NCBI GenBank assembly: GCA_030625685.1
Contig: DAOUQJ010000003.1
Location: 124,001-188,000 of the forward strand
Length of the DNA: 64,000 nt
Reading direction: 5' to 3'
Origin: Oscillospiraceae bacterium
Lineage (GTDB): Bacteria > Bacillota > Clostridia > Oscillospirales > Oscillospiraceae
Part shown: piece after piece, positions 33,611 through 43,867 of the stretch
Position numbering within the stretch: the first letter of the stretch is position 1
How the letters are laid out: each line of letters begins with the position of its first letter
The notes under the pieces: generated by a model
Seen by the model: only the letters and a program-made list of their open reading frames with translations
The model's database searches: none
What the model was told of the DNA's origin: nothing
Position numbers and translations under genes: made by a program

Positions 33611-36600
33611 TTATATTTTTTTCATACTATGATCTGAAAATATTTCAACTCCACAACTTGCTGTAAGAAACCATAATACTCGATGGGCTACATTTTTCTT
33701 CGTCATCTCTTCGAGTGCATAGGAATATGCATCCATTTGATCAAAATATGTTTTTGCAACCTCCAGCGCTTTTCCCTCAGATATATTGTTGCTTTTAAAA
33801 TCAAGTAGAACAATTTCATTGTTATATTCAAACCAACAATCAATGACACCTTGCAATAAAACAGACTCTTGCTTGTCTTCAATTTCATAATAGTTTGTTG
33901 CAGGTACTAGTACTGAAAACGGATACTCTCTATGAAGTGTTTCAGCGTTCTTCATTTGTATCCCTATTGATGAAGTGAAAAACTGTAATATATCGTGCGC
34001 GGAAATGACATCCATTTCTTCTCGTTTAATGAATCCACAATTTACAATTCGAACAATTTCTTCTTGAATTTCTTTAATATTATTTGTCTTAGACAAATCT
34101 ATTCTTTGAAATACTGAGTGATAAATATTACCTTTTTGGATTGCACTGATCTCTTTTTCGCTATTAAAGTTAGGTTTTTTAAATGCGATAAAATCAGAGG
34201 TACTGTCATCTTTCTTCATAGACATAATTTGTGTCGCAGTCAATTGTGCAGGTAAATGAGCCAATGCTTCATGTGGATATTTCCAAGTGAGAGTTTTCCA
34301 CAACTGCTCTAGTTCTGCTTGCTTATCATCCGCATTTTCATCAATGAAAGAACCTTCCGTGAAACTTGTTTCCACACTATCTCCATGATGATAAAACACT
34401 TTCCAAGGATATGGACTTACTTTTACATCTTGAAAGTCTTCAACATTGGCATACTTTCTTAATATTGCAGCTTCAGAACGTTTCAGCACAGATAGCAACA
34501 ACCATTGCCCCATATGATCGCTATGAAATAAGACATTGGGATCTATATGGTCTGAAAGAAACGCAGCTGTATTACATAGGGTGCTTTCTCCGTACGGAGG
34601 GAAATAGGTCATAATTAATTTTTCTTTTGCTCTCGTCATCGCTACATACAATAGGCGCATCTCTTCAGACAAAAGTTCGCGTCTTTGCTCAAGTGCCAAC
34701 GCTTTCCTAGGTAAAGTATCAAATTTAGTCATGGTATCGGAATCTATCGCTCGAATTCCTATTCCCCATTTATTGTGTACGATAACATCTTTTCTCAAAT
34801 CATCTACATTGAATTTTTTCTTCAAGTTTGTGAGAAATACAACAGGATACTCTAAACCTTTCGAGCGATGAATACTGAGAAGTTTGACACCGCCTGCATC
34901 TTGGGTGACTTGACGCGTGACTGCGCGATCATTTTCTTGTAATTTTCTCAGATGCACCAAAAACTGAAATAACCCTTGGTGCTTACTTTGCTCAAAGTAA
35001 CATGCCATTTCATAAAACGCGATTAGATTCTCTTCTCTCACTTTTGCATTTGATAAGTTCATAAATACTTCTATAGCATTCGTTTTCTCATAAAGCTTTG
35101 CAATAAGCTCGTGACAGTTGATTTCACCTGCTTCAAATCGGAGTTCTGCAAGTTCTTGCAAAAATATGTCACATTTTTGATCTACTTTGGCACGTTCCTT
35201 AAGTGCCAAATATAAATCATCTTTAGAAGCTAACCTTATTTTTGCAAGTTCCTCTGCAGTAAAGCCATACAGAGGAGATTGCAAAACGGAAACCAATGGT
35301 ACATCCTGCCTTGGATTGTCGATGATTTGCAAAAAAGAGAGAATAATTGATACTTCTGTGGTTTCCAAGATATCTTCTTGTGCATCCATCGTGCAAGGAA
35401 TAAATTGTTTTTTTAGTTCATTTAAATATATTGCGCTCACACTTTTAGGTGAACGCATCAATATTGCAATATCTTCTGCAATAATTGGTCTAGTCCCACC
35501 AGCACCATCTGATACATAAAAAGGTTCTTGTAGTAGTTTAGCAATTTCTTTGGCAACAAATCTCGCTTCTAAGGTATCTTTACTTACTCTAAGTCCAAAG
35601 TCATCCTCATTTGCATCAATTACATTGAGGACATGAAATTCTGTCTCATAATTCTCACCGTCTGGATAGCTAGCGCCTGGATATAATGCTTCCTCAGCTG
35701 TATAATTAAGCTCACCCAATTGCTCAGACATAATGTCATAAAATACTTCATTGGTTGCAGCCAATATTTGAGGACGTGAGCGAAAGTTTTGTGAAAGCAG
35801 AATTTTTCTATCCTCTCCAACTTTCGCTGTTTTATAAGATTGGAAACGATGATATTTTTCTAAGAAAATAGTGGGGTCAGCAAGTCGAAATCGATAAATT
35901 GACTGTTTGACATCTCCTACAAAAAACAAGTTTTTCTCGTCATCTGATAAAGCCGATACAATAATATTTTGCACCAAGTTTGTATCTTGATATTCATCAA
36001 CCATAATTTCATGAAATCGCGAGCCAATTTGATGAGCGATTTTCGTTTTTTCTCCATCTTGGTCAACAAACATCGTGACTGCTTCATGTTCTACATCAGA
36101 AAAATCTAAAAAACCTCGTTTGCGTTTCACTTCTTGATATCGGGTTGAAAAAGCATCCACTAAATCAAGTAAAGCAATCATAACTGGTTTTGTTTCTTTA
36201 ATATTATCCAAAACAATGGTGTTCTCAGCCATGAAATCAATTGCTATTTTGCCTATCTGTTTTTTACAATTATCTCTAATAGTTTTCACGGTTTCTTTCA
36301 AAGCATCATTCTCACAATTTTTGACTGCTTTGAGTCTTGGAAATTCAACTGCTATGGCTTCTGACATATGAGACCAATCTTCATCACATGCTTTGTTTAA
36401 TCTTTCAAGGTCAGAAAGTGTCTTAACTAGGCTTTTACTATACACATATAATTGCGCATCAAGCTGCACTTGCTCCAATATATCACTCAATTCATTCATC
36501 CAATACGTAGAAATTTGAGCAACATAGTTCATGATGATTTTTCCCCACAAAGTTTCACCTGCATCAGAAAATTGCCCTATTAGTAATTCTTCTTTTTGAT

Positions 36601-37180
36601 TTTGAATCCATTTTTGCGGATTTGGATGACTTTGAATGTTTCTATGAACTTCTAATATGACTTGAACCAACGCGCTATCATCTTTTCCAGCCGATAACAT
36701 AGAAAGCAGTTTAGGAAACTCCAGATTACCTTCCATATTTTCATAACGTTCTTCAAGCAATTCATCTAATGCTTGTTGTTTAATGAGCGCAGCGTCGTCT
36801 TCATCTAAAATCACAAAATCTGCAGGCAGATTCACACTGTGACCAAACTCACGCAATATCGTCGTGCAAAAAGCATCTATGGTGCAAATTTGCGTGTGAT
36901 ATAAAAGCACCATTTGTTTCTTGAGATGCACATGGTCTGGCTGTGCTAAAATTGCCTTTTGCAGATCACTGGCTATTCGGCTTCGCAGTTCTTGCGCTGC
37001 TGCCTTTGTAAAGGTAATGATCAGAAACTCATCGATTCTACGTCCATCTTTAATAACTTTCTGAATGACCCGTTCGACAAGAACACTCGTTTTCCCAGAT
37101 CCTGCTGCTGCTGAAACAAGCAATGTGCCACCTCGATTGTCAATGACCGCTTGTTGATCTTTGGTTCTAGTCATTTTCAT
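33611..37180 (-). CDS. addA: ATP-dependent helicase/nuclease subunit A
   Basis: A 1189-residue UvrD-like helicase plus nuclease, the AddA subunit that with AddB processes DNA double-strand breaks for recombination. It has Walker A SAAAGSGKT (23-31), motif II region IMVDEYQDTN, LLYVAMTRAKEKLIMTYF (motif VI) and a C-terminal RecB-type nuclease with VLLDFKSN and QMDAYSYALEE. The start is ambiguous: GTG 37189, ATG 37180 and ATG 37174 are possible; ATG 37180 was chosen because AGGTG lies about eight bases upstream. It overlaps addB by 14 bp. Confidence 0.95.
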   Translation of the reverse strand: MKMTRTKDQQAVIDNRGGTLLVSAAAGSGKTSVLVERVIQKVIKDGRRIDEFLIITFTKAAAQELRSRIASDLQKAILAQPDHVHLKKQMVLLYHTQICTIDAFCTTILREFGHSVNLPADFVILDEDDAALIKQQALDELLEERYENMEGNLEFPKLLSMLSAGKDDSALVQVILEVHRNIQSHPNPQKWIQNQKEELLIGQFSDAGETLWGKIIMNYVAQISTYWMNELSDILEQVQLDAQLYVYSKSLVKTLSDLERLNKACDEDWSHMSEAIAVEFPRLKAVKNCENDALKETVKTIRDNCKKQIGKIAIDFMAENTIVLDNIKETKPVMIALLDLVDAFSTRYQEVKRKRGFLDFSDVEHEAVTMFVDQDGEKTKIAHQIGSRFHEIMVDEYQDTNLVQNIIVSALSDDEKNLFFVGDVKQSIYRFRLADPTIFLEKYHRFQSYKTAKVGEDRKILLSQNFRSRPQILAATNEVFYDIMSEQLGELNYTAEEALYPGASYPDGENYETEFHVLNVIDANEDDFGLRVSKDTLEARFVAKEIAKLLQEPFYVSDGAGGTRPIIAEDIAILMRSPKSVSAIYLNELKKQFIPCTMDAQEDILETTEVSIILSFLQIIDNPRQDVPLVSVLQSPLYGFTAEELAKIRLASKDDLYLALKERAKVDQKCDIFLQELAELRFEAGEINCHELIAKLYEKTNAIEVFMNLSNAKVREENLIAFYEMACYFEQSKHQGLFQFLVHLRKLQENDRAVTRQVTQDAGGVKLLSIHRSKGLEYPVVFLTNLKKKFNVDDLRKDVIVHNKWGIGIRAIDSDTMTKFDTLPRKALALEQRRELLSEEMRLLYVAMTRAKEKLIMTYFPPYGESTLCNTAAFLSDHIDPNVLFHSDHMGQWLLLSVLKRSEAAILRKYANVEDFQDVKVSPYPWKVFYHHGDSVETSFTEGSFIDENADDKQAELEQLWKTLTWKYPHEALAHLPAQLTATQIMSMKKDDSTSDFIAFKKPNFNSEKEISAIQKGNIYHSVFQRIDLSKTNNIKEIQEEIVRIVNCGFIKREEMDVISAHDILQFFTSSIGIQMKNAETLHREYPFSVLVPATNYYEIEDKQESVLLQGVIDCWFEYNNEIVLLDFKSNNISEGKALEVAKTYFDQMDAYSYALEEMTKKNVAHRVLWFLTASCGVEIFSDHSMKKI

Positions 37181-40100
37181 CGAAATCACCTACCTTGCTT
37201 CTTTCACTCTCTTCAAGATGTAACCAAAACTCTTTGTTGGATTGTTCTTTCATCCAAATAATATGTTCATTTCTCAATGTTTCTTCAAAATGACAGGCAG
37301 TCTTATATGGACAATACATACAACTATTCTTATTTTCGTTGTTCCACACAGGATTTGCCTTTACAATGCCACTTTGTAATCCAACACAAAACTCAGATAA
37401 AATTTCATCGATTCGCACTTTCAGTTTCTGAATGTGCTCTGCACTAACAAGTCCATCCCCTGAAATTGTTTGTGTCTTCTTAGTAAATTTAATTGGTAAA
37501 AAACGAAAATCGTTTTCATCAATCATTTCCATTGCTTCAATAATATCTTTTTCATCTAAAAGAATTCCTTTTCGTTTGAGTTCTTTGTCGATTTCTTTTT
37601 GTCTTGCTTCCTTACTCATAGTACGATCACCAGACAAAATGATTTGTTTGGCAGGTAGATACAATACACCAGCTGGAACTGCATCTGAAATGCCCAATTC
37701 GTCTGATTTCTCTACAAGAGCAAACAAATACAAGAGCATTTGAAGTCCAATACCATTCCAAACATCAGACAAGCGGAATTCTTTTCCTCCCGTCTTGTAA
37801 TCTACAACTTTTAGATAGGTTTTCCCCTCATTCTCCCAAGCATCTACTCGATCAATCGTCCCTTTCAGCAGTAAAGTCATCTCTCCACTTTGCTTTGAAA
37901 TTAGTGGCAATTCTTTGCCTTCTCCAAAGGAAATCTCAAAAAATAAAGGATCAAATTTCGAATGTTGGATTTCATCTAAGACATTTTTCACAACATCAAA
38001 CACAGTTGATTCTAGTCTCAAAAACAAATACCGAAACCGCGGTGTTTGCCATTCAAGCCCACCTAAGTAGTCTTTAATATATGATTCAATGGCTTCTTTT
38101 GAAAGATCACGCAAGACATCTAATGGCAGTGTTTTGATATCCCCCATATCTTTCCCTTTTTGTAACACGTACTCCAACACGTAATGTACAAAAGTGCCGT
38201 ATTCTGGTGCACGAAACCCCGCTCCTTTTCGCTCTTTTGCATGCAAGCCATATTGCATAAAAAAAGCAAACTGGCAACTTCGATATTTTTCTAAACTGGA
38301 TGGTGACGCTGTCAACGTGGTTCCATACAAGTTATTAAGCACATCATGAGAAAGATTGCCTCTCTCCCAATTTTTCACATGACGAAATCGCATAGCAAGC
38401 ATTGATAAGGAATCATCTTTTTCCATTCTATCTCTTAAAATATCATTTTCATAAGATTTCATTTTTAGAGAAACTGGATCATACTTCAAGCTGAGCTGTG
38501 TATTTTGATTGCTTTCAGGAAAAATTTTTCTCACTGCACGAAATAGAAATGATGGTTCACACTCTGCATCTGCAACCAATGGATAACTCATGTATAGTTT
38601 TTCTGTTGGCTGAGTGCAAGCTTCATACAAAATCATAAATTCTTGCTTCATTTTTTCTTCTGGATAGTGGGACAACTCAATATCATTATCCAAAAGAAAG
38701 TCTCTGTCCTCTTGATTGAAAAGTCCAGGCGCTGGCATAACTTGTGGAACTTCACTTTCTTGGACACCTAACATAAACAACGCGCTCATTTTTCGGTTGA
38801 GTAATCGCGGCATATCTCCCGCAATCACTCGATCAAGTGATGCAGGAATTGAACCCACTTCATATTGCGAGAAGAGAAGTTTCATAAGCCTTGAAAAATC
38901 ATCTAACGTGATCGGTGTATCTCCCATAATGGCTACATATTGTTCTAATGCTCCACAAAAGATATCCCACAGTTGCCGATATTCCATAGCAGCCTCAGGC
39001 TCACCTTTTTCCAATAGAAAGGTCGCTCTCTCTTCTAACTTCTTTGGGAGTGAAATATTTTCCATGAACTCATATAACAGTTGGGCTATATTTGTATCAG
39101 ATTTTCGGAATCTCTCCTGAAACATTTCAAACGGTGCCATAAAACGCTCACGAATCTGATTGAGATTACTTAAGAGTTCTTCGTCGCGTTGTGTCAGATC
39201 TTTTTCGTATCCTCTCGGATGTTGAGAAAAGCTAGACCACATATTTCCACGTATGCTCCATAGTAGCACATAATTTTCTAACATATCACTTTCTTCAATC
39301 GATATATTGCTCAACCCAGTCTTCAAATAACGAAAAACATCTTCATATGCAAAATGTCCAGATAAAATTTCTAATACAGAAGTTATGAGCGTAAAAATAG
39401 GTTTATTTAAAATCGAATCCATACGAGATTGAAACAATGGAATCTCATAACGAGCAAATATATTTTCTAATATATCTCGATAAGGTGTCATATCTCTTGC
39501 TGTAATGGTAATATCTCGATATCTCATTTGACCTGACTGCACAAGTTCAGATATTGTTTCGGCTACATAAATCACTTCACTGCGACGATTTTCAGCTTCC
39601 ACTAGGTGAATAGCATCAAGACTGGATTTTGTATACACTGTTGGGTTATTTAAAAACAGTTCTCGTTCAAGATGTAATAGCGGATGCATTACTTCATCAG
39701 TTTCCATAATCTCAATGGTATACTGAATTTTATGTTTATCTGCAAGTTGCATGAGTTTGTTGGCTGTTTTTCTTGTAAAGTCGAATACTTCGTCTGCTTC
39801 ATTTGATTTTTCTACCGTATCACAAGTCAAAGATACGGTCACAGAGTGAGAAACTTTGATTAACGCTTCAATAGCTCTATATTCTTGTGGTGTAAAATGC
39901 ATAAACCCATCGATATATATATCTTTGTTTGCAACAAATTGGTAAACATTCTGATTTTCTTCCAAAAGCTCAGTCACACGATTCAATTGATCTTTGGGGT
40001 CAAGTGAGCCTTGATTTGTCAGATGGTCATAGGCTGCGTAAATCAGTGATAAATCTCGTATTTTTTGTGCACTTAAGCCATCACCATACTCGGCAATCTC

Positions 40101-40508
40101 TACTAACTTTTCGGGAGAAACACAGTATCCTTTTAGTTCATCAATTGTAGCAATGAGTGCAGATAAGATTTCAGGTTTTTGTGACGGTGGTGAAAATGCT
40201 ACTAGACTACTTGAAGCCTTTCTAAGTGCTGTATACATAGTCAACACTCTACCACCATCATCTAACACCAGATGCTCAGCTTCACCCGCCATAGATGAAA
40301 TACGTTTTTGAAAATTGGTAAAGGAAAACACTTCGGCATAACGAGACGATTCATTGCCATTACATTCACAAAGCCTCCGCTCAGTTTCATAGGAAGATTG
40401 TTCTGGCACAATCAAAATTTGATTTCTTTCATACCCTTCTTTTTTAATTATATTGAGTATTTCTGTTGATTTTCCACTCCTGGCTCGACCAATCATGATA
40501 TGCAGCAT
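37167..40508 (-). CDS. addB: ATP-dependent helicase/deoxyribonuclease subunit B
   Basis: The 1113-residue partner of AddA. It has Walker A GRARSGKST (7-15), a degenerate helicase body, and a C-terminal RecB-like nuclease domain with LKVVDYKTGG. The iron-sulfur cluster cysteines are visible: one in EKYRSCQFAFF and three in SCMYCPYKTAC, as in AddB of Bacillus. The ATG follows AAGAGGTG, with an extended -10 TGTGGTATAAT some 40 bp upstream. It is translationally coupled to addA. Confidence 0.96.
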   Translation of the reverse strand: MLHIMIGRARSGKSTEILNIIKKEGYERNQILIVPEQSSYETERRLCECNGNESSRYAEVFSFTNFQKRISSMAGEAEHLVLDDGGRVLTMYTALRKASSSLVAFSPPSQKPEILSALIATIDELKGYCVSPEKLVEIAEYGDGLSAQKIRDLSLIYAAYDHLTNQGSLDPKDQLNRVTELLEENQNVYQFVANKDIYIDGFMHFTPQEYRAIEALIKVSHSVTVSLTCDTVEKSNEADEVFDFTRKTANKLMQLADKHKIQYTIEIMETDEVMHPLLHLERELFLNNPTVYTKSSLDAIHLVEAENRRSEVIYVAETISELVQSGQMRYRDITITARDMTPYRDILENIFARYEIPLFQSRMDSILNKPIFTLITSVLEILSGHFAYEDVFRYLKTGLSNISIEESDMLENYVLLWSIRGNMWSSFSQHPRGYEKDLTQRDEELLSNLNQIRERFMAPFEMFQERFRKSDTNIAQLLYEFMENISLPKKLEERATFLLEKGEPEAAMEYRQLWDIFCGALEQYVAIMGDTPITLDDFSRLMKLLFSQYEVGSIPASLDRVIAGDMPRLLNRKMSALFMLGVQESEVPQVMPAPGLFNQEDRDFLLDNDIELSHYPEEKMKQEFMILYEACTQPTEKLYMSYPLVADAECEPSFLFRAVRKIFPESNQNTQLSLKYDPVSLKMKSYENDILRDRMEKDDSLSMLAMRFRHVKNWERGNLSHDVLNNLYGTTLTASPSSLEKYRSCQFAFFMQYGLHAKERKGAGFRAPEYGTFVHYVLEYVLQKGKDMGDIKTLPLDVLRDLSKEAIESYIKDYLGGLEWQTPRFRYLFLRLESTVFDVVKNVLDEIQHSKFDPLFFEISFGEGKELPLISKQSGEMTLLLKGTIDRVDAWENEGKTYLKVVDYKTGGKEFRLSDVWNGIGLQMLLYLFALVEKSDELGISDAVPAGVLYLPAKQIILSGDRTMSKEARQKEIDKELKRKGILLDEKDIIEAMEMIDENDFRFLPIKFTKKTQTISGDGLVSAEHIQKLKVRIDEILSEFCVGLQSGIVKANPVWNNENKNSCMYCPYKTACHFEETLRNEHIIWMKEQSNKEFWLHLEESERSKVGDFDEND

Positions 40509-40610
40509 AGTATCACCTCTTTCTAAAAATTATCACAAATATTTTCTTTCTATTATACCACAAAATATGACAATTTACAGTGTTAAACTATCTTTTCTAA
40601 TGGACTAGCC

Positions 40611-40637
40611 CACTTTTGAAACTTGTTGCATAAGATA
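40611..40637 (+). promoter_or_regulatory. Sporulation-like promoter for the cotJ operon
   Basis: CATAAGATA (40629-40637) matches the sigma-K -10 consensus CATANNNTA, with an AC at 40612-40613 as a possible -35, spacing slightly short. In B. subtilis cotJ is under sigma-E, so sigma assignment is uncertain. Confidence 0.4.
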
Positions 40638-40696
40638 AAATAACAGCAAAAATCTAAAGTATTTGATAATTTATGTTTTTCTAAGGAGGAATTATT

Positions 40697-41158
40697 TTGG
40701 ATCATTCCAATACTTCCCCAAAAGACAATTGTTACCATAGTGACACATTAGGAAAGCTGCCACCTTGCGGACATATTGCAAGCCCTTATGTCCCCAGTCA
40801 AGAGCCAGTGCCTGAAAAATATACACATGCCGAAGGGTTTAAGCATGGTACATTATTTCCATCACTAAACCTTCCATTTCATTTAAACGTTTACGCAAAA
40901 AATGCGCACGATGCACCACTCAACGAATTACAAGCTTTGTCTTTTGTTATTTTAGAACTGGGACTATATTTAGATACCCATCCTGAAGATGATGAGGCTT
41001 TTTACCTCTATCAGCAGTATGTAAAGCTTGAAGAAGAAACACGAAAGAAACTCGCTGACTCAGGGCATTCCTATCAATTCTATCAAACCGAATCAGCACA
41101 CAATGATAGTTATACTTGGATCAATGATCCGTGGCCCTGGAATCACAGCGAGCGCTAA
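40697..41158 (+). CDS. Fused spore coat protein CotJA-CotJB
   Basis: The start is TTG with AAGGAGGA seven bases upstream. The 153 residues combine two coat proteins that are normally separate: residues about 29-64 (SPYVPSQEPVPEKYTHAEGF, GTLFPSLNLPF) match CotJA, and residues 75-149 (LNELQALSFVILELGLYLDT, WINDPWPW) match CotJB. A short Asn/His/Cys-containing N-terminal extension precedes the CotJA part. It lies 12 bp before cotJC, so the operon order cotJA-B-C is kept. Such proteins are deposited in the inner spore coat by the mother cell. Confidence 0.88.
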   Translation: MDHSNTSPKDNCYHSDTLGKLPPCGHIASPYVPSQEPVPEKYTHAEGFKHGTLFPSLNLPFHLNVYAKNAHDAPLNELQALSFVILELGLYLDTHPEDDEAFYLYQQYVKLEEETRKKLADSGHSYQFYQTESAHNDSYTWINDPWPWNHSER

Positions 41159-41170
41159 GGAGGCATATCT

Positions 41171-41776
41171 ATGTTTGTTTATGATAAAAAGTTAATGTAC
41201 CCAGTAAATATAAAAAATCCGAACCCAAAACTTGCCTCCATGGTTATCGCACAATTTGGAGGACCAGATGGAGAACTAGGCGCAGCATTACGATATCTAT
41301 CACAGCGCTATGCCATGCCATACGAAGAAATAAAGGCATTGCTCACTGATGTAGGTATGGAAGAACTCGGTCACCTGGAAATGGTGGCAACACTAGTTCA
41401 TCAATTAACAAGAAATTTAACCGATGAAGATATTCAAAACAACCCCTCTTTTGCACCCTATTTCATCGACCATACCACTGGTATATATCCTGTATCAACA
41501 GCTGGAGTTCCTTTCAATGCCGCTGCGTTCGCAGTGAAAGGTGATGTACTTGCCGACTTAAGTGAAGATATGGCTGCTGAACAAAAAGCACGTGTCACCT
41601 ATGACAACATTCTAAGAGTATCTGATGACCCAGATGTTTCCGATGTCATTCGTTTTCTACGCGAACGTGAAATCGTTCACTTCCAGCGTTTTGGAGAAGC
41701 CGTTTCCATCGCAAGAGACAAAATGAATCAAAAAAATATTTACTTTATGAACCCATGCTTCGACAAACCACAATAA
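41171..41776 (+). CDS. cotJC: Spore coat protein CotJC (manganese catalase family)
   Basis: The 201-residue ferritin-like four-helix protein of the manganese catalase family has metal-ligand motifs QFGGPDGELGAALRYL, VGMEELGHLEMV, DMAAEQKARVTYDNIL and REREIVHFQRF. In spore-formers CotJC is a coat protein and may degrade peroxide. It follows the CotJA-CotJB fusion after an AAGGAGG RBS and precedes a strong terminator, so the operon has just two genes. Confidence 0.95.
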   Translation: MFVYDKKLMYPVNIKNPNPKLASMVIAQFGGPDGELGAALRYLSQRYAMPYEEIKALLTDVGMEELGHLEMVATLVHQLTRNLTDEDIQNNPSFAPYFIDHTTGIYPVSTAGVPFNAAAFAVKGDVLADLSEDMAAEQKARVTYDNILRVSDDPDVSDVIRFLREREIVHFQRFGEAVSIARDKMNQKNIYFMNPCFDKPQ

Positions 41777-41777
41777 G

Positions 41778-41811
41778 AAATCGCCTTGGAGGTTTTCTTC
41801 CAAGGCGATTT
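41778..41811 (+). terminator. Terminator of the cotJ operon
   Basis: AAATCGCCTTGGA (41778-41790) pairs with TCCAAGGCGATTT (41799-41811), a 13-bp perfect stem directly after the cotJC stop codon. Confidence 0.88.
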
Positions 41812-41895
41812 CTTTACTTATTTATTTCTTGTTTAATAAGTATGCATATGCTATAATTCGTTTCGCATTTAATAACACAAAGCGAGGTGTTTTCA

Positions 41896-43068
41896 TTGCT
41901 GCTTAGTTTAGCGCTTATCTTTTTAATTGGTATGATTTTAGGTTCAATTTTTGAAATGATTAAATTGCCACGATTAATGGGCATGTTAATTGCAGGTATT
42001 ATCTTAGGTCCGTATGCACTAAACTTTTTGGATGCAAGCATACTTTCCATCTCTCCAGAATTGCGTAAAATCGCTTTAATTATCATCTTAACAAGAGCTG
42101 GGCTCAACTTAGATATTGATGCACTCAAAAAAGTAGGAAGACCCGCAATCTTGATGTGCTTTGTCCCAGCTTCTATTGAAATATTAGCCGTGGTTTTACT
42201 AGGACCGAAATTATTCAATATCTCAGTATTAGATGCCGCAATTATGGGGTGCGTGGTTGCTGCGGTTTCTCCTGCTGTCATTGTTCCAAAAATGCTGAAA
42301 CTGATGGAACTCGGATATGGTAAAAAGAACTCGATTCCACAACTTATCATGGCTAGCGCTTCTATAGATGATGTGTTTGTCATTGTATTGTTTACATCAC
42401 TATTGGGTTTAGCTCAAGGTGGTGAGATTTCCTCAATGCAGTTTTTTGAAGTACCTATCTCCATCATTACAGGTTCCTTCATTGGATTTTTATTCGGGTA
42501 TTTGCTAGCCAAATTCTTTGAAAAAGTGCATTTGCGTGACAGTGGAAAAGTCGTCATTTTCATCAGTATTTCATTTCTGTTTGTCTCAGCAGAAGATTTC
42601 CATTTACCCATCGCATATTCTGGATTAATTGCGGTTATGGCATTGGGTATTGCACTAAAAAAATATCGCCCTTCTGTATCAATCCGTTTATCAAAAAAAT
42701 ACGCAAAAATTTGGGTGCCATCAGAAATATTGCTTTTCGTTTTAGTCGGTGCCACAGTAAACATTTCTTATGCTCTCAACGCTGGCATGTTGGCCATAGT
42801 CTTGATTGTAGCTGCGCTCTTCTTTCGGATGCTTGGCGTTTTTCTCTGCCTTATTAAAACAAAACTCTCAAAGTATGAACGTTTCTTTTGTATGGTATCC
42901 TACTCACCAAAAGCTACGGTACAAGCTGCCATTGGTTCGATTCCACTCACTGCTGGGCTCGCAAGTGGTGAATTAATATTGACAGTTGCGGTCTTAGCCA
43001 TTTTAATCACTGCACCACTGGGTGCATTTTCCATCGATCTGATGTATAAACGATTACCTAATCGCTAA
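41896..43068 (+). CDS. Cation:proton antiporter (Na+/H+ exchanger family)
   Basis: A membrane protein of about 390 residues with 11-12 hydrophobic segments. Motifs such as LPRLMGMLIAGIILGPYAL, TRAGLNLDIDALKKVGRPA and SASIDDVFVIVLFTSLL fit the CPA-type Na_H_Exchanger family; no TrkA-N regulatory domain is attached. The track begins at GTG 41887, but TTG 41896 has GAGGTG six bases upstream and is preferred. It exchanges Na+ or K+ for protons across the membrane; ion preference is unknown. The gene stands alone with a bidirectional terminator. Confidence 0.87.
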   Translation: MLLSLALIFLIGMILGSIFEMIKLPRLMGMLIAGIILGPYALNFLDASILSISPELRKIALIIILTRAGLNLDIDALKKVGRPAILMCFVPASIEILAVVLLGPKLFNISVLDAAIMGCVVAAVSPAVIVPKMLKLMELGYGKKNSIPQLIMASASIDDVFVIVLFTSLLGLAQGGEISSMQFFEVPISIITGSFIGFLFGYLLAKFFEKVHLRDSGKVVIFISISFLFVSAEDFHLPIAYSGLIAVMALGIALKKYRPSVSIRLSKKYAKIWVPSEILLFVLVGATVNISYALNAGMLAIVLIVAALFFRMLGVFLCLIKTKLSKYERFFCMVSYSPKATVQAAIGSIPLTAGLASGELILTVAVLAILITAPLGAFSIDLMYKRLPNR

Positions 43069-43073
43069 ATGCA

Positions 43074-43109
43074 AAAAAAAGAGCAAGACTAATGTCTTGC
43101 TCTTTTTTT
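43074..43109. terminator. Bidirectional terminator between antiporter and nadE
   Basis: AAAAAAAGAGCAAGAC (43074-43089) pairs with GTCTTGCTCTTTTTTT (43094-43109), T/A runs on both sides. It serves the converging antiporter and nadE genes and overlaps the nadE stop codon. Confidence 0.88.
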
Positions 43110-43842
43110 ATACATCCTTAAAAAACGAAATACCATCTCGTTTATGTTGACTGGTTCTATGATAACGGTCAATAATCGCGATATCTTCAGCAGAACCTTT
43201 TCCTGTTTCTATATACTCATCAATTGCCTTGTATGTGACACCCATTTCGTCCTCGTCTGTTTGCCCTTCAAATAGGCCAGCAGATGGCGCTTTATCAATG
43301 ATACTCATTGGTGCATTCAAAAAGCGAAGAAACTCAAAAATTTCCGTAGCAGTCAAATCACTAATAGGATTAAAATCACAGGCACCATCACCCCATTTTG
43401 TGAAGTAACCCATATAGCGCTCACTACGATTTCCAGTGCCTGCAACCAAACGGTGTTCACTAGCGCCAATTGCATATAAAGTCATCATACGCAGTCTTGG
43501 TGCAATGTTTTTGCTTGCTTGATCATTGAGTGTTGTAATGGTTGCTAGGTTTTCCATCGCTTGAGCTCGCTGCGCAGTCAAATCAATCACACGCGTTTCA
43601 ATTTGAAACTGATCGGCAACATCTTTTCCATCATCCATATCCATGGTAAAGTTTCGTTTTGAATCACATGGCATAATAATACCAACTGTATTTTCACAAG
43701 CCATTTTGCATAGTATGCCAACTAGAGCAGAATCTTTACCACCACTGTTTCCAAACACAATGCCTTTTACTCCAGATTCTTCTATCAATGATTTAATATA
43801 CTGGACTCTGTTTTTGAGTTCAACTTCATAATCTCTCAACAC
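43108..43842 (-). CDS. nadE: NH3-dependent NAD+ synthetase
   Basis: A 244-residue enzyme that converts deamido-NAD+ to NAD+ using ATP and ammonia. The PP-loop SGGKDS is at 33-38 (VFGNSGGKDSALVG), and later motifs GTGNRSERYMGYFTKWGDGACD and PSAGLFEGQTDEDEMGVTY are diagnostic. There is no glutaminase domain, hence ammonia-dependent. It lies 25 bp downstream of glmS on the same strand and may share its transcript. Confidence 0.96.
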   Translation of the reverse strand: MLRDYEVELKNRVQYIKSLIEESGVKGIVFGNSGGKDSALVGILCKMACENTVGIIMPCDSKRNFTMDMDDGKDVADQFQIETRVIDLTAQRAQAMENLATITTLNDQASKNIAPRLRMMTLYAIGASEHRLVAGTGNRSERYMGYFTKWGDGACDFNPISDLTATEIFEFLRFLNAPMSIIDKAPSAGLFEGQTDEDEMGVTYKAIDEYIETGKGSAEDIAIIDRYHRTSQHKRDGISFFKDV

Positions 43843-43867
43843 ATATTCTCCTTCGAGTATATTTTAT

